Under the pieces are notes generated by a model. It had not been told where the DNA came from. It saw nothing but the letters and a program-made list of their open reading frames with translations, and made no database searches. Both the position numbers and the translations under genes were made by a program. Below are positions 52,007 through 61,372 of a DNA stretch of 64,000 nt, piece after piece; position 1 is the stretch's first letter; every line of letters begins with the position of its first letter. Origin of the DNA: an uncultured bacterium (GTDB taxonomy: Bacteria > Elusimicrobiota > Elusimicrobia > Elusimicrobiales > Elusimicrobiaceae); assembly GCA_949294095.1 (NCBI GenBank), contig CASFFZ010000001.1, positions 310,001-374,000 on the forward strand. The letters are read 5' to 3'.

Positions 52007-53519
52007 GCGCTATCCCTTTTTGAAAAATTTTTTGCAGCGGTTGTAAAATTAAATTTTTCTCATATGTATTAAATATAAATTTCCAACAAATCACAAAGAA
52101 AAACAGGCAAAACGCCGCGCCATGCCCCACCAGCGCAACGGGCGTTTTAGGCGGGTATAGATATTCCGCCGTCAATCCGATTGCCAGACAAACCAGAATC
52201 ATCGGCAGCATGGAGCCGATATTGCGAAAATATCCGCGAACCGAAATTCCCTGCCTGGCATAATATATATCCGTGGCGAACAACTGCCCCACCCCCAAAC
52301 AAACGGCCGTAGCCAACGCGCAGCCCAGCCCGCCCCACCACTTACAAAGCACCACGGAAAGGGCCAAACTGACAACGCCCGTAATCGTATATATATATGC
52401 ATACGGGGCATATTTATTTTTGGCCTGCAAAATCAAAACCGCCATATTTTGGCTGGACACAAACAAATACCCCAGCATTAAAATAATTGTATACGTATAG
52501 GAAGGCAAAAAATCCGCCCCCACCCAAAGAGTCAGAAAAGGCTTCCCGTATAAGATAAACCCGATTAACACAAGGCTTAGAAGCATAAACTGCAAACGCG
52601 AAATTTTAATAAAGATATGATTCATTTCTTCCATGCGCTCCGTGCAGGCGGCAATAGCGGACAGGCGGGGTAAAAAAACATGAAAAATAGCGCCAGAAAA
52701 ACTTCGGAACATCATTAATATCTGCACGGATACCGAATACACCGCCACCGCAGCCGTTCCGATAAAAGCACCCAGAATCAGCTGGCCCGTTTTCAGATAA
52801 ATAATTTCCACTACCATGACTAAAAAAATAAAAAAAGAATACGTCAACAACTCTTTTACAAAAGCACTGCTCCAAGTATGCAATTTAAACGTTACATGCA
52901 GTTTGGCAAAGGAGTACCAGACTGTCAGACAAATAACCAAGATACTGCATGCGGTATGGCCCAGCGCCACCATCAACACATGAGGAGAACGGGAAAGCAA
53001 TAATAAAATAACAATCGGCTGCAAGATGATATTTAACAGCGAGAGGCCTTTTGTAAAAATAAATCGCTCGTGTGAATTCACAATAGCGGTAAAGATATTG
53101 GCCGGCAAACTGATGGCCAAGTTGAATAACAAGATGAAAAATAAGTATTTCGCACTTACTATTTCCTGCGCGCTTAATGTATTCTGATAGAAAGGCAGAA
53201 AACCGAACAGCAGGCCTGCCCCCACCGCGAACACCAGCACGGCCAGCCCCCCATACAAAATGGCACATGTTGCCAACAAATTTTCTTGAGCGGCCGTATC
53301 TTTCTGAGCCAAATACCTGGAATAATATCGCGTCGTCGTGTTTGAAAGGCCGAAATCCATCGTGGACAAATAACCCACCGCCGCCCCTACCAATTGATAC
53401 AGCCCGAATTCTTCTTTGGTAAGAAACCATAACAGCATGGGGATATATATAATCCCCACGATGCTGTTAATCCCTAACGACAAATAAGAAAGAATCGCGC
53501 CGGCTTTTCGTTGGTTCAT
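51996..53519 (-). CDS. Oligosaccharide flippase (MOP/RfbX family)
   Basis: The 507-residue, ~14-span membrane protein starts AGAILSYLSLGINSIVGIIYIPMLLWFLTK-EEFGLYQLVGA, as in O-antigen/teichoic export flippases. It would flip lipid-linked repeats made by the second operon. It overlaps the downstream GT2 gene by 11 bases. It is not closely similar to the element's Wzx at 21512 (different N-terminal subfamily). Confidence 0.9.
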   Translation of the reverse strand: MNQRKAGAILSYLSLGINSIVGIIYIPMLLWFLTKEEFGLYQLVGAAVGYLSTMDFGLSNTTTRYYSRYLAQKDTAAQENLLATCAILYGGLAVLVFAVGAGLLFGFLPFYQNTLSAQEIVSAKYLFFILLFNLAISLPANIFTAIVNSHERFIFTKGLSLLNIILQPIVILLLLSRSPHVLMVALGHTACSILVICLTVWYSFAKLHVTFKLHTWSSAFVKELLTYSFFIFLVMVVEIIYLKTGQLILGAFIGTAAVAVYSVSVQILMMFRSFSGAIFHVFLPRLSAIAACTERMEEMNHIFIKISRLQFMLLSLVLIGFILYGKPFLTLWVGADFLPSYTYTIILMLGYLFVSSQNMAVLILQAKNKYAPYAYIYTITGVVSLALSVVLCKWWGGLGCALATAVCLGVGQLFATDIYYARQGISVRGYFRNIGSMLPMILVCLAIGLTAEYLYPPKTPVALVGHGAAFCLFFFVICWKFIFNTYEKNLILQPLQKIFQKGIAHVK

Positions 53520-53523
53520 GCTG

Positions 53524-54726
53524 TTAATCCAATAATTTTTTAATTTCGTTTTCCGCCTGATAGGTCTTGGCGATATACCCGGGCATAAACGTTTGATAAT
53601 GCTGACGGATTTGCGTTTCGTTTTGCATAAGTTTTACAAAGGCTTGCGTCACTTCATCTTCCCGCTGCAGGCCTTGTACCGGCAACACATATCCGTCTTC
53701 GGTGCCAAAAATATCCCGCGCAATGCCGCGCGCCTTTACAGAATACCCGATTACCAACGTAGGCACTTGCGTGGAATAGGCCGCAATAGAGGCATGGGTG
53801 CGCGCCGCCACCATAAAACGACATTGCGAAATGATTCCTTTCAGCTCCGGCGCATTATAGGGTTTGTCTATCAGGCAAACACGGCCGGTCTTTTTAAAAA
53901 GTTCGTACAACTGGCTTAACGGTTCCAAATCATTATTATTTTCCCAAATAACATGTGGAATAAAAGCCACATTCATAGTGGTGTTGTCCAGCAGATATTG
54001 CACCAAATGAACGAAATTTTTAAAAGTAATATTTCCCCCTTGTTCTAGATGCTGCACCATCGGGCTTAGATTAATACCTACGGTATTATGCGGAATAAAG
54101 GCGGCGGGCAAGCCCTCCGGAAGGATGGGGGCCATCGCGAAGGCGGGATCCGGAAACAGATGCGTGTTTTTGTTAATTCCGTTATTGCAAAGGGCCTGAA
54201 AAGTAAGCGATTCGCGCGCGGTAATAAGCGCATAACGATTTAAATCTTGTCGTAGCTTTGTACTTTCTTGAATATCTTTAGGCTCGATTGAACAGCCCCA
54301 TAAAATTGTTTTATTCCTCCGACTCAGCAGACGATTCACAGTAAACAATGCATGCGGAGTGCCATAACAATAATTATCCCCACCTATTGAAAGGAATAAA
54401 GACTTTTGTTCCCGTAATAAAAACTTATATTGACGCTTTATGCGTAGATTTCGAATAAACTGGGACAAAATAGAAGGAAGCGCATGTTGCAAGCAAGCAC
54501 GAAAAGCCCTTCGACCATTATTCCCAGATGTTTTTTGATGAAGAATTAGTGGCCCTTGTTGAAAAATCCGGGCTACTTCATCTAATTTAAACATTTGATC
54601 ATCTTTGATATTAAACGAACACAATGTCACGCTTATTCCTTTTAAGATTGCAGCTGTTCCACGCACAATCGCTTCACAACCATGATTTTTGCTTCCGCCA
54701 TGATAAAAAAGTATAACTTTTTTCAC
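53524..54726 (-). CDS. Polysaccharide pyruvyl transferase family protein
   Basis: The 400-residue CsaB/WcaK-like protein starts MKKVILFYHGGSKNHGCEAIVRGTAAI. It contains LFLSIGGDNYCYGTPHALFTVN, ITARESLTFQAL, NTVGINLSPMV and VAARTHASIAAYSTQVPTLVIGYSVKARGIARDIFG (R-T-H replacing S-F-H). It lies 4 bases upstream of the flippase. Its branch differs from the two other family members in the window. Confidence 0.85.
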   Translation of the reverse strand: MKKVILFYHGGSKNHGCEAIVRGTAAILKGISVTLCSFNIKDDQMFKLDEVARIFQQGPLILHQKTSGNNGRRAFRACLQHALPSILSQFIRNLRIKRQYKFLLREQKSLFLSIGGDNYCYGTPHALFTVNRLLSRRNKTILWGCSIEPKDIQESTKLRQDLNRYALITARESLTFQALCNNGINKNTHLFPDPAFAMAPILPEGLPAAFIPHNTVGINLSPMVQHLEQGGNITFKNFVHLVQYLLDNTTMNVAFIPHVIWENNNDLEPLSQLYELFKKTGRVCLIDKPYNAPELKGIISQCRFMVAARTHASIAAYSTQVPTLVIGYSVKARGIARDIFGTEDGYVLPVQGLQREDEVTQAFVKLMQNETQIRQHYQTFMPGYIAKTYQAENEIKKLLD

Positions 54727-54747
54727 ATCTGTGCCCCTTTCTAAATA

Positions 54748-55965
54748 TTAAATATTGCGATTTTGAAACAGATAACCCTCTGAAGTATAATAGTCATCAA
54801 ATAAATAGGTCGCCGGCAAGGCCCAAAATTTCAGGTTGTCGCTCAGAAAAAGTGTTTCTCTAAAACGATATCCGTCCAACCCTTGTGACAGGAGCATTAA
54901 ACCGATTAATACCCACAAGCGCAGATAGCTGATATATTGTTTTCTCCTCGCCCCTTGTATAATCAGAGATACGATAATAAATATCTTTAGCAACGCAAAA
55001 AAGCGGCCCGGCAAGGTGGGTAAGGACAGATAGGCCATATATGTCAAAAGAACGCCAAATGTCATTTTTTCAAAACGGAAAGACACTTTCTTTTTAATTA
55101 TAAATAATAATATTAATGCGTAAGAAATAAAAGTATGATGCAGCCAAAAATAGATCTGCCCTCGTTCATTTCTATACTCCATAATATTCGCCCAATAACC
55201 ACTTATATATGTTTCTATTTGAAAAGAGGCCGGTAATATGTGGGTATATAAAAACATAAAAACGAACTTACCTGTCAAAAGAGAAATCGCCAACAACACT
55301 AGCCGCCACCCTCGTGGAATATCTAGTTTTCGTGAAAAGAAAAAAATAAGTATCGGCGGGGTATATAGCCAAGCACCAAAATGCATACAAATAGCCAATA
55401 TCAGAAATAAAAAGCCTTTTGTTATTCGTTCCTGTGTAATAAAATAAAGAGATAAAATACACAATACCGTCGCATAACTATAACGCAATGCATTCGTAAT
55501 ACCCACAAAATCAATTGTTAGAACAAACAATCCTACGGACAGAAAAAAATAATGCTTTTTTGCAACAATTTCTGGATAACGACGGCAAATATCATTAAAC
55601 AACCATGCCAACATGCTTAAAGACGAAGCTACTAAACAAAAACGCAGCGTGAAATAGCTGATATGACATTTATGGCAACAATAAGACAATATATAAAATA
55701 GAATGTCTCTTTTGTTCTCCAGCAAAGCATTTATTGAAAAAGAATCACTTTGCACAAAAACCCGGTAATAGTTATAGGCATCATCAGTAATAGGGACAGA
55801 ACATAACACAATCGCAAAAACCATCATTAATGGATACAAAGCCCACGGTTTTCGTTGGTATAACGCAATCAAAGTCAAAGGAAAAACCAAGAGGGGACAA
55901 ACAAATGCCCCTAAAAGGAGAGCCCAAAAATATGCTCGTTCTTTCTGAATAACAAGGGATGGCAT
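54748..55965 (-). CDS. EpsG-family polymerase (Wzy-like), resident operon
   Basis: The 405-residue protein has about 11 membrane spans. It contains PITDDAYNYYRVFVQSDSFSINALLENKRDILFY, the EpsG-type D-x-Y loop, near residue 56, and FVGITNALRYSYATVLCILSLYFI. It would polymerise repeats in the periplasm for the second operon. It lies between the pyruvyl transferase gene and the GT2 gene with minimal spacing. Confidence 0.82.
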   Translation of the reverse strand: MPSLVIQKERAYFWALLLGAFVCPLLVFPLTLIALYQRKPWALYPLMMVFAIVLCSVPITDDAYNYYRVFVQSDSFSINALLENKRDILFYILSYCCHKCHISYFTLRFCLVASSLSMLAWLFNDICRRYPEIVAKKHYFFLSVGLFVLTIDFVGITNALRYSYATVLCILSLYFITQERITKGFLFLILAICMHFGAWLYTPPILIFFFSRKLDIPRGWRLVLLAISLLTGKFVFMFLYTHILPASFQIETYISGYWANIMEYRNERGQIYFWLHHTFISYALILLFIIKKKVSFRFEKMTFGVLLTYMAYLSLPTLPGRFFALLKIFIIVSLIIQGARRKQYISYLRLWVLIGLMLLSQGLDGYRFRETLFLSDNLKFWALPATYLFDDYYTSEGYLFQNRNI

Positions 55966-55966
55966 C

Positions 55967-57010
55967 TTATCTATTCCTTAGTATTAAAATTTTTCTCAGC
56001 CAAATTAAAACTTTCATACTGATTAACCCCAAACCATAACATTTATACCGAACCAACCAAAACATATAATTTCGATACCACGTGTCCGGCTCCGTTTGTG
56101 AAGGAGCGATCATTGGCCTAACTTCCGCCGTATGATAAAAAGAACGCAGCGCAGACCTTTGTTGGCTAAATGGGATGTTAGATGACGCAAGTTTATAGAG
56201 AAGCACGAAATTAATCTTCTTTAATTTTAAGCTAAAAGCATCAAGCAAATCAGAGGATGCTTTTTGTTGGCTGAGCATCTTTTTCATTTCGCGGATATTA
56301 TTGATATACCACTCCGTATCGTCCGTTCTAGAGGTATGGGTTACAGAATTAAGATGTTGAACGTAATTATAAAATCGCTTGTCCGTAATGGAATAAATCT
56401 TATGGCAACATAATAAATAGCGAACAGTAAAGAATAAATCCTCCCCATAGAGCAAGTTCGCGGGAAAAAGGATTTTATGTTGCCGAATCAGGTTTGTAGA
56501 CAATAAGTATAAACATATATTATGAGCTTCTTTCCCTTTCAATATTTCTTTCACAAGAGAACGAATTTCTTCTTGTGATAGTATCCCTCGTTTAAAAGAC
56601 AAGAAGAAATTCTGCCTGCATTGCCCATTTGGAAGGATTGCCTGCATTCCCCAACGAACGGCCTCAATTTCCGGATATTGCTGGAGCAAGTCAACGGCAG
56701 TTTGATAAGCATTAATATCTAGGAAATCGTCACTGTCAACAAAAGATATATATTCCCCTGAGGCCCATTGAATACCATGGTTACGCACCGAAACTCCTAA
56801 ATTTTTTGCAAAATGATGGACTTTGACCCTAGCATCCTGCTTGGCATAGCAATCACAAATAAACCCCGAACGATCTGAAGAGCAATTATGCAAAAGCAAA
56901 ATTTCCAAATGGGAATAGGTTTGCCGCAATAAACTTGTTAAACATCTAGGCAAATCTTTCTCCGCATTATAAACAGGAACAATAACTGAAATCAGAGGAA
57001 GTGGTTTCAT
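55967..57010 (-). CDS. Glycosyltransferase family 2
   Basis: The 347-residue protein has an N-terminal GT-A domain: PLISVIVPVYNAEKDLPRCL, ILLLHNCSSDRSG (HN replaces the common ND) and YISFVDSDDFLD with an intact DxD. The C-terminal ~130 residues are a helical extension seen in EpsJ-like enzymes. It is one base after the EpsG gene in transcription order's reverse, and 4 bases from the F420-beta-like gene. Confidence 0.9.
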   Translation of the reverse strand: MKPLPLISVIVPVYNAEKDLPRCLTSLLRQTYSHLEILLLHNCSSDRSGFICDCYAKQDARVKVHHFAKNLGVSVRNHGIQWASGEYISFVDSDDFLDINAYQTAVDLLQQYPEIEAVRWGMQAILPNGQCRQNFFLSFKRGILSQEEIRSLVKEILKGKEAHNICLYLLSTNLIRQHKILFPANLLYGEDLFFTVRYLLCCHKIYSITDKRFYNYVQHLNSVTHTSRTDDTEWYINNIREMKKMLSQQKASSDLLDAFSLKLKKINFVLLYKLASSNIPFSQQRSALRSFYHTAEVRPMIAPSQTEPDTWYRNYMFWLVRYKCYGLGLISMKVLIWLRKILILRNR

Positions 57011-57014
57011 ATGG

Positions 57015-58220
57015 TTAATTATTTTTTAATAAGCGCTTGACCATCCTGATTATGCGCAATACCGGATAAGGCAAAATTTCTTTGATTTTCAAAAATAACC
57101 GTTCTTTGGCTGTTAGTCCTTCCATATAGAAATGCATCGCTTTCAAAATGTCCATTGTTTTTAATGTGTTCAAAATCAGCTCTCGCTGGCCTTCCTTTAT
57201 TTTGATTTCCCGTCCATTTAAAGCAATTTGGGCTCGCCTACATTTATCACGATTTCCTTGTTTAGCAACCAAATAGTTCCCTTTTTGCAAGGCTTCCCAT
57301 ATTATTTTCCCTTTTGCAGTAATGGGAAAGGCTGCACTCACTCCTGCTTGATTGGCTTCATAATCTCCCCAAAAATCTGCTAGGCGAATATCACTGAATC
57401 CAAACTGTGTTCTGGTTGGGCAAACATAACAGCTACGATTTAAAAGCAAATCGCTAAAAAATAAGGCATAGAATGGGCATTGAGTTCCTTTTTTAATATA
57501 TTGTTTCCCATGGGAAGATGCCGTAAAGCAAAAAATATTCCATCCATATTTTTTATCTCTGAAGTTTATTTTGTCAGGAAAATTATGCAAAACATTTTTT
57601 AAATAACTCAAAAAGGCTTTCCAAAGATAATAAGAAGGAACTCCGTGGCACAAAAAATCTACCAACACCAACTTGTCCCGTATCCCTTTTTTCAAAGAAG
57701 CAGAATGTAGAGCAGAAATTTGGCATGGCAAACCAAAAACGACTATTGGCCTTTCTGGCCCATGTAAAATAGTCTTAAAAGCGTCAATTGTAAGGCTCTG
57801 CAAATATTTAGATGTTTTAAATGCCTCGGCTTCTTTTGGCGAAGAAGCTACTTTTAAACAAGCTTCCTGTTTTTTATCATCATATACAACCCCAGCCACT
57901 TGATATCCCTGATTGAATGCCCAACGTGTTATTTCAGACGCTATTCCGCCAGATGCGCTGTGATACCTTGTTTGAGCATTTGTACTCCACGCAGCATATA
58001 GTGGAACATCTTTAAATTTCAAGGATTTAAAATCAGCTAACGTCTTTTTGGGACAAACAGACGCACATTGCCCACAATGGATACATTTCTTTCTATCTAG
58101 CGCCGCCTCATAAAAGCCTTCGTTGTTTTGCACCAAAGAAAGAGCCCCTGTTGGGCATATGGACACACATCCACCACAGCCAGAACAAAACCCGTTCAGA
58201 TCAGCCGCAATTTGATTCAT
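57015..58220 (-). CDS. F420 hydrogenase beta-like iron-sulfur protein (copy 3)
   Basis: The 401-residue protein has CSGCGGCVSICP and CIHCGQCASVCP clusters at residues ~13-57, then IVVFGLPCQISALHSAS and CYVCPTRTQFGFSDIRLADFWGDYEANQAG. Its gene start overlaps the upstream pyruvyl-transferase-family gene by 4 bases, the same pairing as 22969/24179. It has the fold of the F420-reducing hydrogenase beta subunit, but no hydrogenase genes are present. Confidence 0.85.
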   Translation of the reverse strand: MNQIAADLNGFCSGCGGCVSICPTGALSLVQNNEGFYEAALDRKKCIHCGQCASVCPKKTLADFKSLKFKDVPLYAAWSTNAQTRYHSASGGIASEITRWAFNQGYQVAGVVYDDKKQEACLKVASSPKEAEAFKTSKYLQSLTIDAFKTILHGPERPIVVFGLPCQISALHSASLKKGIRDKLVLVDFLCHGVPSYYLWKAFLSYLKNVLHNFPDKINFRDKKYGWNIFCFTASSHGKQYIKKGTQCPFYALFFSDLLLNRSCYVCPTRTQFGFSDIRLADFWGDYEANQAGVSAAFPITAKGKIIWEALQKGNYLVAKQGNRDKCRRAQIALNGREIKIKEGQRELILNTLKTMDILKAMHFYMEGLTAKERLFLKIKEILPYPVLRIIRMVKRLLKNN

Positions 58221-59080
58221 GGCGATAAAACCTCGTTTAAATAATTCCTGGATTCTGTTCTCTTTTGATTTAAAACAGAATCTAGTTTTTCCCAGTCTAT
58301 CTTTCGCTCAAACCGGCTCAATAACGATTCTTCGGCCCGCACCTCGGCTTCTTGAACTGCAAGGGAAGAAAGAAGATCATACATCTTATTCGCATTCTTC
58401 GCTTTTCTAATAAAGACTACTACCTCCCGGTGCGCCAGTAAGGCTAAAATCGTTCCATGAAAAGTATCTGTTACTACATACTCTGCCTGCTGAAACCACG
58501 TTAACAATTCTAATGGATTCACCGGAATATTCCTATCGGCCCATGCGTGATACGACCCTACAGATAAAATTTTAATTTTCTCTTTGCGGGCGAAAGCGCG
58601 GACGGCTTCAATTTCGTGTGGCAAATTAAAGCGAGTATCATATGCATATAATAAAAGATACTTATGTTTGAAAATTGATTTTCTATTTTTCTGCAGTTCT
58701 TTCTGATAGCCATATAACAAAACCGGATCCAAGACAACAGCTGCTTTCCGTCCGCACAAGCTCCGCACAATATCATAGGAGTTTCTATCTCTCACACTAA
58801 GAGCAGAAAAATTTTCTGAAAACCCTGCTGCAATCAAAGCTCGGCAACCCCTTTCCTCTATTTCTTTTATGTCGGTTTGGCCGAAGCTTCCGGCATAAGA
58901 AAAAATTGTCGGGCAAACCACACTGTGTCCATACATCATTATATTAACGCCTTTTTCCAACGAAAAAACTCCGTCGCTTCCTATACAAACAGCGTCCATT
59001 TGATTATGGTAAAGCGGTTGAAATTTAAAATGCGTTTTCAGAAATTTTTTAAATATGGTTTTGGTTCGTATTTTAAACAC
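58217..59080 (-). pseudogene. Polysaccharide pyruvyl transferase family, C-terminal part of a frame-broken gene
   Basis: The frame carries most of the family domain: CIGSDGVFSLEKGVN, IAAGFSENFSALSVRDRNSYDIV, AAVVLDPVLLYGYQ and VVTDTFHGTILALLAHREVV (the D-x-FHG motif). It has no N-terminus of its own; ATG or GTG starts near 59080 lack a ribosome binding site. The missing start is in the overlapping frame 59038-59307. One added base near 59101-59108 joins them as ...ILKTYGWKGVVFKIRTK, a sensible bridge. The intact gene would be 58217-59307 (about 363 residues). Confidence 0.75.
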
Positions 59081-59307
59081 AACGCCCTTCCACCCATAAG
59101 TTTTAAAATAATAAAAGATAGAACGCCAGTGTTTTTTTCTTTAGCAAAAGAGGCCTCGTTTTGGGGGACAAAATCAAAATTTTTTTCATAGGTTAGCGTA
59201 TAGGGGGCATATCCCATAGAGGCGAATTCATAAGATAAGGCCAACATCTGCAGGATAGCACCATGATTATAAATTTGATAATGCGTTAATATTCCTATTT
59301 TCTTCAT
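59038..59307 (-). pseudogene. Polysaccharide pyruvyl transferase family, N-terminal fragment
   Basis: Starts MKKIGILTHYQIYNHGAILQ, the family's N-terminus, and stays conserved to about SFIILK. It then runs on in a non-conserved frame (LMGGRALCLKY) to a stop at 59038. The rest of the domain lies in the next frame (58217-59080). Confidence 0.75.
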
Positions 59308-59326
59308 CTATTTATTTCCTTTCTCT

Positions 59327-60133
59327 CTAGTTCATGCGCAAGGATTTTGTATATATTTTTTGATAGGATCGACTCATCGCATAATTTGAAAAGTTATTTT
59401 CTATATACAGATAGCGTTTCTCTTTTGTGTTCAACTCTGTCGTTTTTTCTAACCGTTGAACAGCATAATAAAAAGCGTTGGGTGTTCCCGACGGGACTAA
59501 CAACCCCATTCCTTTTTGAAAAATATATTGATGCTGGGGAATATTCGTTAACAATAAAGTTAACCCACACGCCGCCGCCTCCAATACGGCACAAGGCAAC
59601 CCCTCGCTGCGCGAAGAAGAGACATAAACATCGGCAGCTTGTAAATATGCTTTCAATTGTGGGGTATACCCTGTAAAAAGGACATTATCGCAATGATTTA
59701 ACTCTTTGCGGCATTTTTCCAATAAGGGCCCCTCTCCGCAAAAAACAAAAAACAGATTTTCTTGTTTCATTTTTTTAATTGCTTTTACCCAGCAGAGCGG
59801 ATCTTTTCGCTGGATAAAAGCACCGGCCCAAATAAAAATTATTTTATCTGAAGGGAGAGATAGCTGATTTCTGGCCTGTTTTAAATCTGTCGTAGGCCGA
59901 AAAAGATTGGTATCAACACCATTATTGATATAGTTAAATACCAGAGAAGGCCTTTTTTTTGCAGCAATTCCGCCAATACTTGGGAACAACAGATTCGCAT
60001 ATCCATTTTCTCTATAGCCCATGAAAACATCCTTGCCATAATGTGTCCTGTGATTTTCCCATAGGCCATTGTAAAATCCGTAGGATAATCGCAATGTATG
60101 GTAACCACTCGTTTGCAACGCGGGGGCAAACAA
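59327..60133 (-). pseudogene. Glycosyltransferase family 4, C-terminal part of a frame-broken gene
   Basis: From about 59955 downwards this frame holds the GT4 C-terminal domain: NYINNGVDTNLFRP, IFIWAGAFIQRKDP, VLFTGYTPQLKAYLQAADVYV, SSSRSEGLPCAVLEAAACGL (E-x7-E site). Its upstream ~60 codons (60133 to ~59960) are an antisense-like shadow of the N-terminal fragment. The break is at the A8 run 59960-59953. With nine A the join reads ...ELLQKKRPSLVFNYINNGVD, as expected for GT4. Confidence 0.8.
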
Positions 60134-60435
60134 GCATTTAATAAGGTGGAACGGAAACAGTGCGAGTGAATAATGTCGGGGTGGATTAACGCCAGTTTTT
60201 GCTGAAGCCTGTGTTTAAGAGAGAAAATTTTCCATCGCGAACCATTAAGATTGTAAATTTCTACTCCTTGCTGAGATAAAACAGGCATCCAAGAATCAGA
60301 AAGATCCTTTTCGGGAGACAAAGTGATAACATACGGTTTATAAACTTTTCTGTCCAAATGAGCAATGATTCCCGCTAAAACATTGGTTGGCCCGGTTTTT
60401 CGCAAGGTAGAGATAATATAGACAATTTTAATCAT
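59881..60435 (-). pseudogene. Glycosyltransferase family 4, N-terminal fragment
   Basis: Starts MIKIVYIISTLRKTGPTNVLAG and includes IIHSHCFRSTLLNACLPP and RICCSQVLAELLQKK, the GT4 acceptor-side domain. After the A8 run it drifts into a non-conserved tail (GLLWYLTISIMVLI) ending at 59881. It overlaps the first gene of the operon by 8 bases. The joined gene would be 59327-60435. Confidence 0.8.
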
Positions 60436-61267
60436 GGTTATATCGTAAAATCTTCTTGTAAAATAAACTTCTTAAAAAATTAGGCATCGCTACCTGCACC
60501 GTAAAACGCACCGCCAAATTGAACAGATACACCGGCCAGGAAATAAGCCCCCATCGGCGTAATGCAGCCGACAGAGCCACATTGCTTTTGAAATATTCCC
60601 AGCCGCCCCGCCGCCCGTACATCGCGGCATTGACGCGTACTCGCACCAGAATACTAGACATATTGGCCATTTTAAAGTGCTGTGCGGCACAGCGCGCCCA
60701 CAAATAATAATCTTCCATTAAATGAAACGGCTGGTAATTTCCCACTTGTAAAATCAGGTTTTTTTTAAACATTACTGAAACATGGTTAAATGGACTTCTA
60801 GTTTTTAAAAATTTTCTGCATTGTTCATCTGTCTGAGGCACTCGCCGTATGGCTATCAGATGTAATGTTTCTGCATCCACTTCTTCAATTGTTCCGCCCA
60901 GCACGGCCAAATCCGGCGTTTGGACGAAACACGCTAGCTGCTTTTCAAAACGCTCCGGCAGGGAAATATCGTCCGCATCCATGCGGGCCACCAGCTCGCA
61001 TGAACACGCTTCTAAACCTTTTTGCAACGCAATGCCAAGGCCCCGGTTTTGCTCCAGCACAACGGGCTTGATCCGGGGATATTTTGCCCTATATTCTGCC
61101 AAAACCCGGCTTATTCCCGGCGGCACCGGGCCGTCCTGCACCACAACAATTTCTTCCGGAGGCACCGTATTGTGCAGCACGCTGTCCAACGCTTGAGCGA
61201 TCCAGGCGGGATTGTCCTTAGCGTACACAGCCATTAAAACGGAAAAAGGAGGATATGTTTTTCCCAT
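60428..61267 (-). CDS. Glycosyltransferase family 2 (first gene of resident operon)
   Basis: The 279-residue GT2 has intact motifs: FSVLMAVYAKDNPAWIAQALDS, IVVVQDGPVPPG, ELVARMDADDISLPERFEK (DAD) and HLMEDYYLWARC (catalytic ED). The family resembles the AmsE/WaaV-like short GT2 enzymes. It is paralogous to the degenerate protein at 31575, which heads the other operon. No Shine-Dalgarno is visible; a TATAAT box at 61289-61284 leaves a leader of about 10 bases. Confidence 0.92.
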   Translation of the reverse strand: MGKTYPPFSVLMAVYAKDNPAWIAQALDSVLHNTVPPEEIVVVQDGPVPPGISRVLAEYRAKYPRIKPVVLEQNRGLGIALQKGLEACSCELVARMDADDISLPERFEKQLACFVQTPDLAVLGGTIEEVDAETLHLIAIRRVPQTDEQCRKFLKTRSPFNHVSVMFKKNLILQVGNYQPFHLMEDYYLWARCAAQHFKMANMSSILVRVRVNAAMYGRRGGWEYFKSNVALSAALRRWGLISWPVYLFNLAVRFTVQVAMPNFLRSLFYKKILRYNHD

Positions 61268-61372
61268 AAGATAACCAGTTTAAATTATATTATTTTGAGA
61301 TTTTAACGAAAAATTTTAGAAAAATCATTTCGCCAAACACCTAATCAAAATTTAGTATAATTCTATTATCTT

